Assembly: GCF_900111765.1 (NCBI RefSeq) | Contig: NZ_FOIB01000008.1 | Location: forward strand, 466,647 to 530,646 | DNA length: 64,000 bases | Source: Myxococcus fulvus | GTDB taxonomy: Bacteria > Myxococcota > Myxococcia > Myxococcales > Myxococcaceae | Direction of reading: 5' to 3' | Shown here: positions 8,585 through 17,439 of the stretch, one piece after another | Position numbering within the stretch: position 1 is the first letter of the stretch | Layout of the letters: each line of letters starts with the position of its first letter | Position numbers and translations under genes: made by a program | The notes under the pieces: model-generated | The model's database searches: none | Seen by the model: only the letters and a program-made list of their open reading frames with translations | What the model was told of the DNA's origin: nothing

Positions 8585-10045
8585 ATGTCGTCGCTGCCCC
8601 CGTGGTTGGCCAACCTGTTGCCCATCCTCATCCTGCTGGGAGCGGTCGCGCTCGTGCTCGCGCGGCTGCCCAAGGTGGAGCTGGGCCACACGGACGCCTT
8701 CCGCCGACGCCGCTTCTTCAACTGGTTCCCGCTGGGGATGACGTACGCGTTCCTCTACATGGGGCGCTACAACGTCAACGAAGCCACCAGCGCGATGAAG
8801 GGCCACACGTCCAACGCGGACTTCGGCACCATCTTCTTCTGGGGCACGCTCGTCTATGGCTGCGCGTTCCTCATCAACGGCCCGCTGACGGACAGGCTCG
8901 GCGGCCGGAAGACCATCCTGCTGTCGGCCGCGGGCTCGTCGGTGGCCAACGTGCTGATGGGCGTGGTGGTCTACAAGGTGCTGACGGAGGGCTGGCAGCC
9001 GCCGGGCGGAATCGTGGGGACGCTGTCGTTCCTCTACGCCGTCAACATGTACTTCCAGAGCTTCGGCGCGGTCTCCATCGTCAAGGTGAACGCGTCCTGG
9101 TTCCACGTGCGCGAGCGCGGGCAGCTGGGCGGCGTCTTCGGCATCCTCATCTCGCTGGGCGTCTACTTCGCCTACGACTGGAGCCGCTTCATCGCCAAGG
9201 CGGCGCCCACGTACTGGGTGTTCTTCGTGCCGGCGGCCATCCTCGCGGCCTTCGTGGTGCTGGACTTCTTCGTCATCCGCGACACGCCCAGCCACACGGG
9301 CCACCCGGACTTCGACACCGCGGACGCATCCAGCGGCGAGGCCGCGTCCAGCAGCGTGTGGGAGGTCTTCACGCGGATGATGAGCAACCGCACCATCCTC
9401 ATCATCCTGATGGTGGAGTTCTGCAGCGGCTTCATGCGCAACGCCATCATGCAGTGGTACCCCAAGTTCGCGAAGGCGACGGGCCTGTCGGAGGCCTTCG
9501 TCGCGGCCAACTGGGGCATGCTGCTGTGCGTGGCGGGCATCACCGGCGGCATGTTCGCGGGCGTCATCAGCGACCGCGTGTTCGACTCGCGGCGCGGGCC
9601 CGTGTCGGCGGTGCTCTATGCGGGCATGAGCCTGGGCGCGGTGGCCACGCTGTTCCTGCTCAACAGCCCGGCGCTCGGCTGGACGGTCATCTTCATGTCC
9701 CTGTGTGTCATCGGCGTGCACGGCATGCTGTCGGGCACGGCGAGCATGGACTTCGGCGGCAAGAAGAACGCGGGCCTCGCGGTGGGCATCATCGACGGCG
9801 CCGTGTACGCGGGCACCGCCCTGCAATCCATCCTGTTGGGGCGCATCCTCCCGGCGGGGGAGGTGGCCAAGGACCCCAACAACTGGGGCAACTGGCCGCT
9901 GGCCATGCTGCCCCTGTCCTTCGCGGGCCTGCTGCTGGCCACGCGGGTGTGGAACGCCCGCCCGCAGGCGAAGACCGCGCCCGTCGGGGGGGCCTCCGCG
10001 GTCACCCAACCGGTTGCAACACAGAAGACCGGTACGGGAGGCTGA
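8585..10045 (+). CDS. MFS transporter, organophosphate/GlpT-like
   Basis: 486 residues with about twelve hydrophobic segments. The ATG at 8585 is chosen because it starts directly before the first helix; an earlier in-frame GTG adds a poor N-terminus. The segment LYMGRYNVNEA at the first helices and LTDRLGGRKTIL between helices 2 and 3 (the MFS loop motif) resemble the organophosphate:phosphate antiporter family that includes GlpT and UhpT, inner-membrane carriers exchanging glycerol-3-phosphate or hexose-6-phosphate for phosphate. The substrate cannot be fixed from sequence. A hairpin follows the gene. Confidence 0.85.
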   Translation: MSSLPPWLANLLPILILLGAVALVLARLPKVELGHTDAFRRRRFFNWFPLGMTYAFLYMGRYNVNEATSAMKGHTSNADFGTIFFWGTLVYGCAFLINGPLTDRLGGRKTILLSAAGSSVANVLMGVVVYKVLTEGWQPPGGIVGTLSFLYAVNMYFQSFGAVSIVKVNASWFHVRERGQLGGVFGILISLGVYFAYDWSRFIAKAAPTYWVFFVPAAILAAFVVLDFFVIRDTPSHTGHPDFDTADASSGEAASSSVWEVFTRMMSNRTILIILMVEFCSGFMRNAIMQWYPKFAKATGLSEAFVAANWGMLLCVAGITGGMFAGVISDRVFDSRRGPVSAVLYAGMSLGAVATLFLLNSPALGWTVIFMSLCVIGVHGMLSGTASMDFGGKKNAGLAVGIIDGAVYAGTALQSILLGRILPAGEVAKDPNNWGNWPLAMLPLSFAGLLLATRVWNARPQAKTAPVGGASAVTQPVATQKTGTGG

Positions 10046-10066
10046 GGCCCCTGTGGACCGCAGGAC

Positions 10067-10093
10067 GTCACGGGGGCGTCACTCCCCCGTGAC
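10067..10093 (+). terminator. Perfect 10-bp hairpin after the MFS gene
   Basis: GTCACGGGGG pairs with CCCCCGTGAC around a 7-base loop, 21 bases after the transporter stop and 18 bases before the next gene's GTG. No T-run follows; it may act as a weak terminator or attenuate read-through. Confidence 0.5.
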
Positions 10094-10111
10094 AGGGTTG
10101 TGACGTAGAGT

Positions 10112-11683
10112 GTGGACGTGTCCCAGGTCACCGCCCCACTGCCACTGCAGAGCCGCTTCGAGGTTCACGACCGGAAGCAGTTCGAGATCAAGCTCGAGTA
10201 CCAGCCCTCGGGTGTGGACGAGACGCGCTACCTCGTGGAGGCGCATCTGTTCCTCCCGGGGAGCCTGAACATCGACGCGGAGACGTACCCCCGCGCGGAC
10301 TTCTACGCGGACATCCACAACTACGTGCGCTTCAAGACGCCGGTGATGGCGGTGCAGGAGCTGCTCACGTCGGATGCCTCGCCGCTGGTGCGGCTGGAGG
10401 CGTGGCTGCGCACGGGGCTGGGTTCGGAGAAGGACATCGTCTACCAGGCGAAGCTCCTGTCGTGCGTGCTGCGCGGGGCGCTGCGGCGCTTCGCCACGGG
10501 CGTGGAGACGCGCTGCGAGGGGCCGGTGGCGCTGCCCACGGAGGCGTGCGCGACGCTGGAGTCGGACGTGGTGTCGATGCAGGCGGGGGTGACGCAGGTG
10601 CTCGCGCGCTTCCGGCAGTGGCTGCGCTCGGTGGGGGAGCTGCGGCTGCAGGAGCGCTCGCGCGCGTCGCTGCGGCTGGTGGACGAGTACGTGAGCCTGC
10701 TGGTGGAGAACGGCTTCCGGCGCGCGGTGGCGGACATGAAGGCGCTGCCGCGAGGGGAGCCGTGGCTGCAGCTTCGCAAGGGGCTGATGGAGGCGGTGCT
10801 GCGCGAGGAGTCCTACCGCAAGGAGCACCGGCTTCGCAGCGTGCTGAGCCCCACGGGGGACAACGAGGAGTACATCCAGCGGCTGGGCATGCTGAAGAAG
10901 TTCTGCATGAACGTGCTCTTCCTGTCCTCGCGCCGGCGGCAGAAGCGGCAGGGCTGGGAGGAGGTGCTCTTCGCGCTGGCGGCGGGCATCGCCATGGCCT
11001 TCGCCACGGCGGTGGCGCTGTGGGCGCAGATCCGCTTCACGCAGGTGAGCCTCAACTTCTTCCTCATCGCCGTGGTCGGCTACATGATGAAGGACCGCAT
11101 CAAGGAGGGCCTGCGCCGGGTGCTCAGCCGGGTGGCGGCCACGCACCTGTCGGACCGGACCGCGGACCTGGTGGACCCGGTGACGGGGCGGACCATCGGC
11201 ACGTGCGAGGAGCGCGTGGACTACGCGCCCAAGGTGCCCGACTCGGTGGCCTCGCTGCGCCACCAGGACGACTTCCTCACCGTGTCCCAGGGCGAGCTGA
11301 CGGAGACGGTCATCCGCTACCAGAAGCACATCATCCTGGACGCCCGGCTCCTGCCGCGCACCGAGCGGGGCCTGTCCGGCGTGACGGACATCCTGCGCTT
11401 CAACGTGGAGCGCTTCCTGCGGGACATGGACGAGCCGGAGCTGGCGCTCGAGTACGTGGACCTGGCGGATCTGTCCGTGGGTCACATCCGGGGCGCCAAG
11501 CGTTATCCGGTGGACGTCGTGCTGCGCTTCACCGTCGAGGAGGAGGAGACGGACCGGCGCCAGGAGAGCACGCAGCTGGTGCGGCTGGTGCTGGACCGCA
11601 ACGGCATCCAGCGCATGCTGCGCTTCGCGGACACGGCGGCCGGGGCGCCCCCTGGCCCCATGCCCTGGCAGTCGGCCGCCTGA
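10112..11683 (+). CDS. Conserved-looking membrane protein of unknown function
   Basis: 523 residues from a GTG start (VDVSQVTAP). The first 270 residues are soluble, with a beta-rich start and an Arg-rich helical part (ERSRASLRLVDEYVSLLVENG). Two closely spaced membrane helices follow near residues 285-330, ending in a basic MKDRIKEGLRR segment, so both termini probably face the cytoplasm. The C-terminal 190 residues are again soluble and contain an acidic VEEEETDRR stretch. No catalytic motif or family is recognised. Coding bias is the same as in its neighbours, so a native gene is likely. Confidence 0.7.
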   Translation: MDVSQVTAPLPLQSRFEVHDRKQFEIKLEYQPSGVDETRYLVEAHLFLPGSLNIDAETYPRADFYADIHNYVRFKTPVMAVQELLTSDASPLVRLEAWLRTGLGSEKDIVYQAKLLSCVLRGALRRFATGVETRCEGPVALPTEACATLESDVVSMQAGVTQVLARFRQWLRSVGELRLQERSRASLRLVDEYVSLLVENGFRRAVADMKALPRGEPWLQLRKGLMEAVLREESYRKEHRLRSVLSPTGDNEEYIQRLGMLKKFCMNVLFLSSRRRQKRQGWEEVLFALAAGIAMAFATAVALWAQIRFTQVSLNFFLIAVVGYMMKDRIKEGLRRVLSRVAATHLSDRTADLVDPVTGRTIGTCEERVDYAPKVPDSVASLRHQDDFLTVSQGELTETVIRYQKHIILDARLLPRTERGLSGVTDILRFNVERFLRDMDEPELALEYVDLADLSVGHIRGAKRYPVDVVLRFTVEEEETDRRQESTQLVRLVLDRNGIQRMLRFADTAAGAPPGPMPWQSAA

Positions 11684-11738
11684 CCTGGGCGGTTTCGGCG
11701 GCGCCTGGCGGCCCGCGCGGGTAATGTTCGCCGCGCTC

Positions 11739-12485
11739 ATGGCCCACGAAGACTTCAAGAAGCGCATCCGCGACGACTGGCGCGACAGCCTCCACGCCAT
11801 CCTGGCCAAGGCCCGCTCGCTCGGGCAGCAGGCGGTGCTGGCGTTCGACCTGGACTCCACCCTGCTCGACAACCGGGAGCGCCAGGCGCGCATCCTCCGG
11901 GAATACGGCACGGCGCACGCGGTGGAGCCCTTGTCCACGTGCGCGGCCCACCACTGGAACTCCGGCTGGGACATGCGCGAGGCGATGCGCGCGTGCGGCC
12001 TGGAGGCGGCCCTGGTGGAGCGGCACTTCGAGCCCGCGCGCCACTTCTGGGGCGAGCGCTTCTTCACCAGCGAGTACTGCGCGGTGGACGAGGCCATCGA
12101 GGGCGCGGCGGCCTTCACGCACGCGGTGGTGGGCACGGGCGCCCGGCTCGTCTACGTCACGGGCCGTCACGAGGGCATGCGAGAGGGCTCCGTCGCCTGC
12201 ATGCGCCGCCTCGGCATGGCCCTGCCGGATGGGGAGCGGGTGATGCTCGTGATGAAGCCCGCGCCCTACGACGACGACGATGCGTTCAAGCGCGAGGCCC
12301 ATGCGCAACTGGGCCGGCTGGGGACCGTGGTGGCCGCCTTCGACAACGAGCCCACCCACGCCAACGACTACCGGCGCCGCTTCCCCGACGCCACCGTCAT
12401 TCATCTGGCCACGGATCATTCCGGCCGGCCCGTGACGCTGCTGGACGGCATCATCAGCGTGCCGCACTTCACGCTGGTTTCCTGA
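11739..12485 (+). CDS. HAD-superfamily hydrolase
   Basis: About 248 residues. HAD motif I is FDLDSTLLDN (nucleophile D37, acid D39 from this start); motif II is the Thr in VYVTGRHEGM; the last acidic motif is AFDNEPTHAND. These residues build the Mg-dependent phosphoaspartate active site, so it is probably a phosphatase. An alternative ATG five codons upstream (11724) is equally possible; neither has a clear ribosome site. It overlaps no neighbour and may be read with the upstream membrane protein gene. Substrate unknown. Confidence 0.8.
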   Translation: MAHEDFKKRIRDDWRDSLHAILAKARSLGQQAVLAFDLDSTLLDNRERQARILREYGTAHAVEPLSTCAAHHWNSGWDMREAMRACGLEAALVERHFEPARHFWGERFFTSEYCAVDEAIEGAAAFTHAVVGTGARLVYVTGRHEGMREGSVACMRRLGMALPDGERVMLVMKPAPYDDDDAFKREAHAQLGRLGTVVAAFDNEPTHANDYRRRFPDATVIHLATDHSGRPVTLLDGIISVPHFTLVS

Positions 12486-12533
12486 CGCACCGCGCCTGAA
12501 TTTTCGGGGGAAGGGCGCGGGGTTTGAAAGGCT

Positions 12534-12561
12534 TTGAAGTCCCAGGTCCGCGCGCTATGAG
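12534..12561 (+). promoter_or_regulatory. Candidate promoter for the pdh operon
   Basis: TTGAAG and TATGAG separated by 16 bases, 44 bases before the pdhA ATG, in an otherwise GC-rich gap. The match to vegetative -35/-10 boxes is fair. A weak CCGCGCC/GGCGCGG stem just upstream could end the preceding HAD gene transcript. Confidence 0.4.
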
Positions 12562-12604
12562 GCGCACGGCATTCGCCGCCCCCGGGTGAGGAGGGGCGGC
12601 CTGC

Positions 12605-13744
12605 ATGGAGGCACCCGCGGTGGCCAGCCCGTACTCGAAAGAACAGCTGTTGACGATGTACCGGAAGATGTACCTCATCCGCCGTTTCGAGGAGCGCGCG
12701 GGCCAGCAGTACACGCTGGGGAAGATCGCCGGCTTCTGCCACCTGTACATCGGGCAGGAGGCGGTGGCGGTGGGGCCCGTGGAGGCCATCCGCCAGGACG
12801 ACTACATGCTCAGCGCCTACCGCGACCACGGCCAGCCCCTGGCGCGCGGCAGCGACGCGGGCATGGTGATGGCGGAGCTGTTCGGCCGCGGCTCGGGCTA
12901 CAGCAAGGGCAAGGGCGGCTCGATGCACATCTTCGACATCGAGCACCACTTCTACGGGGGCTACGGCATCGTCGGCGGGCAGATTCCGCTCGCGGCCGGC
13001 ATGGCCTTCGCCAGCCGCTATCGCAATGAAGACCGCGTGACGGTCTGCTACTTCGGCGACGCGGCGGCCAACCAGGGCGCGCTCCACGAGACGTTCAACA
13101 TGGCGTCCAAGTGGAAGCTGCCGGTCATCTACATCTGCGAGAACAACCGCTATGGCATGGGCACGGCCATCGCGCGCACGTCGGCGGTGCCGGAGATCTA
13201 CAAGCGCGCCGCGGCGTACGACATGCGCGGCGAGCCGGTGGACGGCATGGACGTGCTGAAGATGTACGAGGCCGTGAAGGACGCGGCCGCGTGGTGCCGC
13301 GCGGGCAAGGGCCCGGTGCTGCTGGAGGCGAACACGTACCGCTTCCGTGGCCACTCGATGGCGGACCCGGCCAACTACCGCACCAAGCAGGAGGTGGAGG
13401 AGGAGCGCAAGAACGACCCCATCCCCAAGCTGCGCGACTACGCCATCAAGAATGGCCTGGGGGCGGACGCGGACTTCGAGCGCATCGAGGAAGAGGTGAA
13501 GGCGCAGGTGGACGCCGCGGTGAAGTTCGCGGACGAGTCCCCGGAGCCGAGCCTGGACGAGCTGTGGCGCGACACCATCGTCGAGCCGGGCGAGCAGGAC
13601 GTGCGCCCGCGTGAGCGCGTGCTGGGCGTGAAGGTGACCAACTGGCCGAAGTACCCGAGCGGCCAGGAGCTGAAGGTCACCTGGGACCTGGAGCCGCGCG
13701 AGCAGGCGGAAGCCGCGGACAAGAAGGCGGGCCTGAGCAACTAG
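12605..13744 (+). CDS. pdhA: Pyruvate dehydrogenase E1 component, alpha subunit
   Basis: 379 residues. It carries the thiamine-diphosphate E1-alpha signature: SAYRDHGQPLARG, GKGGSMHIFD with phosphorylation-loop-like region, GGYGIVGGQIPLAAG, and the TPP/Mg motif FGDAAANQGALHETFN at about 150-165 followed by ENNRYGMGT. With E1-beta it decarboxylates pyruvate and reductively acetylates the lipoyl arm of E2, feeding acetyl-CoA to the TCA cycle. Overall length and motifs match bacterial heterotetramer-type E1-alpha rather than the single-chain AceE form. First gene of pdhA-pdhB-pdhC. A branched-chain 2-oxoacid enzyme is possible but less likely, given the mitochondrial-PDH-like motifs. Confidence 0.93.
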   Translation: MEAPAVASPYSKEQLLTMYRKMYLIRRFEERAGQQYTLGKIAGFCHLYIGQEAVAVGPVEAIRQDDYMLSAYRDHGQPLARGSDAGMVMAELFGRGSGYSKGKGGSMHIFDIEHHFYGGYGIVGGQIPLAAGMAFASRYRNEDRVTVCYFGDAAANQGALHETFNMASKWKLPVIYICENNRYGMGTAIARTSAVPEIYKRAAAYDMRGEPVDGMDVLKMYEAVKDAAAWCRAGKGPVLLEANTYRFRGHSMADPANYRTKQEVEEERKNDPIPKLRDYAIKNGLGADADFERIEEEVKAQVDAAVKFADESPEPSLDELWRDTIVEPGEQDVRPRERVLGVKVTNWPKYPSGQELKVTWDLEPREQAEAADKKAGLSN

Positions 13745-13795
13745 TGCCCGGCCCGTCACACCCCAACCCTTTTTGATTTCGAGTCGGAGCCGACG

Positions 13796-14782
13796 ATGCC
13801 CGAGTTGATGTACCGCGAGGCCCTGAACCAGGCGCTCGCCGAGGAGATGGAGCGCGACGCCAACGTCTTCCTGATTGGCGAGGAAGTGGGCCGTTACAAC
13901 GGCGCCTTCAAGGTGTCGCAGGGACTGCTGGACCGGTTCGGGAGCGCGCGCATCATCGACGCGCCCATCTCCGAGCTGGGCTTCGGTGGAATGAGCGTGG
14001 GCGCGGCCATGGTGGGCCTGCGTCCGGTGGTGGAGATGATGACCTGGAACTTCGCCATCCTGGCGATGGACCAGATCGTCAACAACGCGGCCAAGCTGCG
14101 CCACATGTCCGGCGGCCAGCTGCGCTGCCCCATCGTGTTCCGGGGCCCGGGCGGCGCCGGTGGCCGGCTGTCCAGCCAGCACAGCCAGGCGCTGGAGGCC
14201 AACTACGCGCACTTCCCTGGCCTGAAGGTCATCGCGCCGGCCACGCCCGCGGACGCCAAGGGCATGCTCAAGGCGGCCATCCGCGACGAGAACCCGGTCA
14301 TCATGTTCGAGGGCGAGCGGCTCTACGCGCTCAAGGGCGAGGTGCCCGAGGGCGAGCACGTGGTGCCGCTGGGCAAGGCGGACGTGAAGCGCGAGGGCAC
14401 CGACGTCACCATCATCACCTGGAGCCGCATGTATTACTTCTGCATGCAGGCGGCCGAGGAGTTGGCGAAGGAGGGCATCAACGCGGAGGTCCTGGACCTG
14501 CGCACGTTGAGGCCGCTGGATGAGGAGGCCATCCTCGCGAGCGTGCGCAAGACGAACCGCGCCGTCATCGTGGAGGAGGGCTGGGCGCTGGCGGGTGTGG
14601 GCGCCTCCGTGGTGGACATCATCCAGTCCAAGGCGTTCGACGACCTGGACGCGCCGGTGGAGCGCGTGACGGGGCTCGACGTGAACATGTCCTACGCGGC
14701 GAACCTGGAGAACGCGACGCAGCCGGACGCGCCCAAGATCATCGCGGCGGTGAAGAAGGTGCTGTACCGCGAGGGAGCCTGA
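13796..14782 (+). CDS. pdhB: Pyruvate dehydrogenase E1 component, beta subunit
   Basis: 328 residues, 51 bases after pdhA. The sequence shows the transketolase-like pyrimidine-binding and C-terminal domains of E1-beta: MYREALNQALAEEMERD, IGEEVGRYNGAFKVSQGL, DAPISELGFGGMSVGAAM, the GPGGAGGRLSSQHSQ segment and the C-terminal VEEGWALAGVGASVVD. It supplies half of the TPP site and the surface that binds E2. Five bases separate its stop from the E2 start, so translation is probably coupled. Confidence 0.94.
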   Translation: MPELMYREALNQALAEEMERDANVFLIGEEVGRYNGAFKVSQGLLDRFGSARIIDAPISELGFGGMSVGAAMVGLRPVVEMMTWNFAILAMDQIVNNAAKLRHMSGGQLRCPIVFRGPGGAGGRLSSQHSQALEANYAHFPGLKVIAPATPADAKGMLKAAIRDENPVIMFEGERLYALKGEVPEGEHVVPLGKADVKREGTDVTIITWSRMYYFCMQAAEELAKEGINAEVLDLRTLRPLDEEAILASVRKTNRAVIVEEGWALAGVGASVVDIIQSKAFDDLDAPVERVTGLDVNMSYAANLENATQPDAPKIIAAVKKVLYREGA

Positions 14783-14787
14783 CCCGT

Positions 14788-16404
14788 ATGGCCACGCCCA
14801 TTCAGATGCCGAGCCTGTCCCCGACGATGACGGAGGGGAAGATCGTCAAGTGGCTGAAGAAGGTGGGGGACAAGGTCTCCTCCGGTGAGGCCATCGCCGA
14901 GCTGGAGACGGACAAGTCCAACCTGGAGATCGAAGCCTACGACGACGGCTACCTGCTGGAGATCGTCGTCGGCGAGAACCAGACCGCTCCCGTCGGCGCG
15001 CCCATCGCCTACGTCGGCGCGCAGGGCGAGAAGGTCGCTGCCGGAGGCGCGCCCGCGCCGAAGGCCGCGGCTCCGGCTCCCGCGCCCGCACCGAAGGCCG
15101 CCGCGCCCGAGGCCCCCAAGCCCGCTGCGCCCGCCGCGTCCGGTGGTGGGGACCGTATCGCCATCCAGTTGCCGAGCCTGTCCCCGACGATGACGGAGGG
15201 GAAGATCGTCAAGTGGTTGAAGAAGGTGGGGGACAAGGTCTCCTCCGGTGAGGCCCTGGCCGAGCTGGAGACGGACAAGTCCAACCTGGAGATCGAGGCC
15301 TACGACGACGGGACGCTGGCGGAGATCGTCGTCGGTGAGAACCAGACGGCGCCGGTCGGCTCGCCCATCGCGTACCTCACGCCCAAGGGGGGCAAGGCGG
15401 CCGCCGCCGCTGCTGCTCCCGCGCCGAAGGCCGCCGCGCCCGAGGCCCCCAAGGCCGCTCCCGCCGCGCAGCCGGTCCAGGCTCCCGCTCCCCAGGCGCC
15501 TTCCGCGTCCGGTGGGGGACGCCGGGTCCGGGCCAGTCCGCTCGCCAAGAAGATCGCCCAGGCGCGCGGGCTGGACATCGCGCAGGTGCAGGGCTCGGGT
15601 CCCTCGGGTCGCGTGGTGAAGCGCGACATCGAGGAGGCGCTGGCCAAGGGTGGAGCGAAGGCCCCCGCGCAGGCGCCCTCCGCGCCGGCCGCGAGGAAGG
15701 GTCCCTCGGCGCCGACGGTGGCGCGCGCGGAGTCCCGCACCGAGCCTTTGTCCTCCATGCGCAAGGTCATCGCGCAGCGGATGACGGAGGTGAAGCCCGG
15801 CGTGCCGCACTTCTACCTCACCATCGAGGTGGAGATGGACTCTGCGGTGAAGGTGCGCGAGGAGGCGAAGGCGATGGACCTCAAGGTCTCCGTCAACGAC
15901 CTCATCGTGAAGGCCGTGGCCATGGCCGTGCGCCGCTACCCGAAGGTCAACGTGTCGCTGCAGGGTGACCAGGTCATCCACCACGGCTCGGTGGACGTGG
16001 GCATCGCGGTGGCGCTGGAGCAGGGTCTCATCACCCCCATCGTCCGCGACGCGGACACCAAGGGGCTGCAGGCGCTGGCCACGGAGATCCGCGAGCTGGC
16101 GGAGCGCGCGCGCAAGCGGGCCCTCAAGCCCGAGGAGTACACGGGTGGCTCCATCACCGTGAGCAACCTGGGCATGTACGGCATCGACAACTTCGCCGCC
16201 ATCATCAACCCGCCGCAGGCCTCCATCCTCGCGGTGGGCGCGGTGACGGACAAGGTCGTGGTGCGCGACGGGCAGATGGTCATCCGCAAGATGATGTCGG
16301 CCACGCTGTCGTGCGACCACCGCATCGTCGACGGGGCCATCGGCGCGGAGTTCCTCCGCGAGCTGCGCGGCCTCTTGGAGCACCCCACGCGGCTGCTCTT
16401 CTAG
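14788..16404 (+). CDS. pdhC: Pyruvate dehydrogenase E2 (dihydrolipoamide acetyltransferase), two lipoyl domains
   Basis: 538 residues. Two N-terminal lipoyl domains (about 1-80 and 122-200) each carry ELETDKSNLEI, so K43 and K164 would be lipoylated. Ala/Pro-rich flexible linkers join them to a peripheral-subunit-binding domain (ASPLAKKIAQARGLDIAQVQGSGPSGRVVKRDI) and the acetyltransferase core, ending with the active-site CDHRIVDGAIGAEFL near residue 508. The core takes acetyl groups from the lipoyl arms to CoA. Two lipoyl domains are common in mitochondria-like E2; their near identity here is a DNA-level duplication. The E3 gene is not in this window. A strong two-stem hairpin lies just downstream. 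Confidence 0.95.
   Translation: MATPIQMPSLSPTMTEGKIVKWLKKVGDKVSSGEAIAELETDKSNLEIEAYDDGYLLEIVVGENQTAPVGAPIAYVGAQGEKVAAGGAPAPKAAAPAPAPAPKAAAPEAPKPAAPAASGGGDRIAIQLPSLSPTMTEGKIVKWLKKVGDKVSSGEALAELETDKSNLEIEAYDDGTLAEIVVGENQTAPVGSPIAYLTPKGGKAAAAAAAPAPKAAAPEAPKAAPAAQPVQAPAPQAPSASGGGRRVRASPLAKKIAQARGLDIAQVQGSGPSGRVVKRDIEEALAKGGAKAPAQAPSAPAARKGPSAPTVARAESRTEPLSSMRKVIAQRMTEVKPGVPHFYLTIEVEMDSAVKVREEAKAMDLKVSVNDLIVKAVAMAVRRYPKVNVSLQGDQVIHHGSVDVGIAVALEQGLITPIVRDADTKGLQALATEIRELAERARKRALKPEEYTGGSITVSNLGMYGIDNFAAIINPPQASILAVGAVTDKVVVRDGQMVIRKMMSATLSCDHRIVDGAIGAEFLRELRGLLEHPTRLLF
14803..15311 (+). repeat. Direct repeat of 146 bp inside pdhC (lipoyl domains)
   Basis: Bases 14803-14948 and 15166-15311 align without gaps, with five differences over 146 bases, including synonymous positions. 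The offset is 363 bases (121 codons). The flanking linker sequence diverges more. This points to a recent duplication or continuing gene conversion. Confidence 0.9.
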
Positions 16405-16421
16405 TCCGCTGGCAGGTGAGT

Positions 16422-16465
16422 GGCCCGCTTCCTCGCTCCGTCCCCGGAGCGCATGGGAGCGGGCC
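16422..16465. terminator. Nested hairpin between convergent genes
   Basis: Outer stem GGCCCGCTTCC / GGGAGCGGGCC and inner stem CGCTCCG / CGGAGCG form one extended hairpin between the pdhC stop and the stop of the leftward small protein gene. It can serve both directions. No long T-run. Confidence 0.65.
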
Positions 16466-16474
16466 CTCTCGTTT

Positions 16475-16720
16475 CTACTCGCGCGTGGGCTCGCGCTCGC
16501 TCGCCTCGTCCTCCTCCAGCTTGCGTTGCGCCTCCGTCACCTGGGCCTGCTGCTCGCGCGGCGTGCCGGTGGGGAGCTCCTGCTCATCCTCGTGCGAGCG
16601 TCCGCGGATTCCGGGCCAGGGCTCGGGGCGCGTGGCCTCCACGTGGTCGATGCGCTCGGCGTAATCCGTGTCACTGCCCGCCTTGCGCGGCTTGTCGTCG
16701 GGCTTGTCCTGGTGCGCCAT
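16475..16720 (-). CDS. Small highly charged protein, unknown function
   Basis: 81 residues, very hydrophilic, rich in Glu, Asp, Arg and Pro, with no hydrophobic core and no cysteine; probably intrinsically disordered. An excellent AGGAGG lies 9-10 bases before the ATG, which is the main reason to accept it. Convergent with pdhC and divergent from a DUF2795-like gene. No family recognised. Confidence 0.6.
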   Translation of the reverse strand: MAHQDKPDDKPRKAGSDTDYAERIDHVEATRPEPWPGIRGRSHEDEQELPTGTPREQQAQVTEAQRKLEEDEASEREPTRE

Positions 16721-16886
16721 GACGAAGTCCCTCCTGAGGGTGCGTGTGAAGTTGCGCGATTAACGGTGGGGCGCCCCGCGGAAGGTGGCCACCCGGGGCC
16801 CGCTGCGTGGCCCGCTCTCCCGGTTGCTGGGCGGGCACGAAAAAAAGGCCGGCAGCCGAATCGGTTCGCTGCTTAACTTCGTCCAA

Positions 16887-17201
16887 ATGAACGACGACAT
16901 GACACGCGAACGGCTTGTCCAGGGTGTGTCGGAGTTGGAGGAGCGGGTGGGCCAGCCGCTGCCTCTCGCGCAGTCGCTGCACCAGGCCCTGCTCGGCGCG
17001 GTGTTCCCCCTCACCGCGGAAGAGCTCACCTGGGTGGCTCGTGAGAACGAGGCCCCGCCCACGGTGCTCTCGCTGTTGGGCGCCCTCCCCAGGGGCCGCT
17101 TCGCCTCCGTGGACGCGGTGGCCGTGGCCCTGGAGCAGGACACCGGTGACACTCCCTCGTCCCCGGATGCGCGCGCGCCCGTCCTCACCTCCACTCGCTG
17201 A
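16887..17201 (+). CDS. DUF2795-like small protein
   Basis: 104 residues starting MNDDMTRERLVQ; an upstream in-frame start is possible but the leading segment is unlike the family. The middle (ALLGAVFPLTAEELTWVARENEAPPTVLSLLGALP, then FASVDAVAVALEQ) has the two-helix pattern of DUF2795, small proteins often found next to stress or cell-envelope genes in high-GC bacteria. The molecular function of the family is unknown. Divergent from the small charged protein; the 166-base gap should hold both promoters, but none is clear. Confidence 0.6.
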   Translation: MNDDMTRERLVQGVSELEERVGQPLPLAQSLHQALLGAVFPLTAEELTWVARENEAPPTVLSLLGALPRGRFASVDAVAVALEQDTGDTPSSPDARAPVLTSTR

Positions 17202-17236
17202 AACCTCTCTCCTCCCACGCCCTCCCGTTGCCGGCA

Positions 17237-17253
17237 TGCCCGGTGAGCGGGCA
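17237..17253 (+). terminator. Small hairpin after the DUF2795-like gene
   Basis: TGCCCG/CGGGCA stem with a 5-base loop, 35 bases past the stop. It is short and lacks a T-run; listed as a possible terminator only. The remaining bases to 17439 show no clear signal. Confidence 0.25.
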
Positions 17254-17439
17254 GGGTGACGGGCACTCGTCTGGATTTTCCTGGGGGTCAAACCTGTCTG
17301 GTTGGTCTAGAGTTCGCGAGGCATTACGTCCCGGGGGGACGGTTCCGTCGGCACCCAGCAGAAAGGGAGTCGGAGGAGGCGCTATTCTAGGCGGCACCAG
17401 CCTGGCCTCTTTGAGGGATAGCCGGCCAGGAGGAGCGTC

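Noticed and set aside
10079..12136. 685-residue minus-strand open frame
   Set aside because: Antisense to the unknown membrane protein and the HAD gene; low-complexity shadow.
12416..14359. 647-residue minus-strand open frame
   Set aside because: Antisense to pdhA and pdhB, which are certain.
17308..17326. Possible sigma-54 promoter before the receiver-kinase
   Set aside because: Spacing fits, but both boxes deviate (TTGGT and TTCGC).
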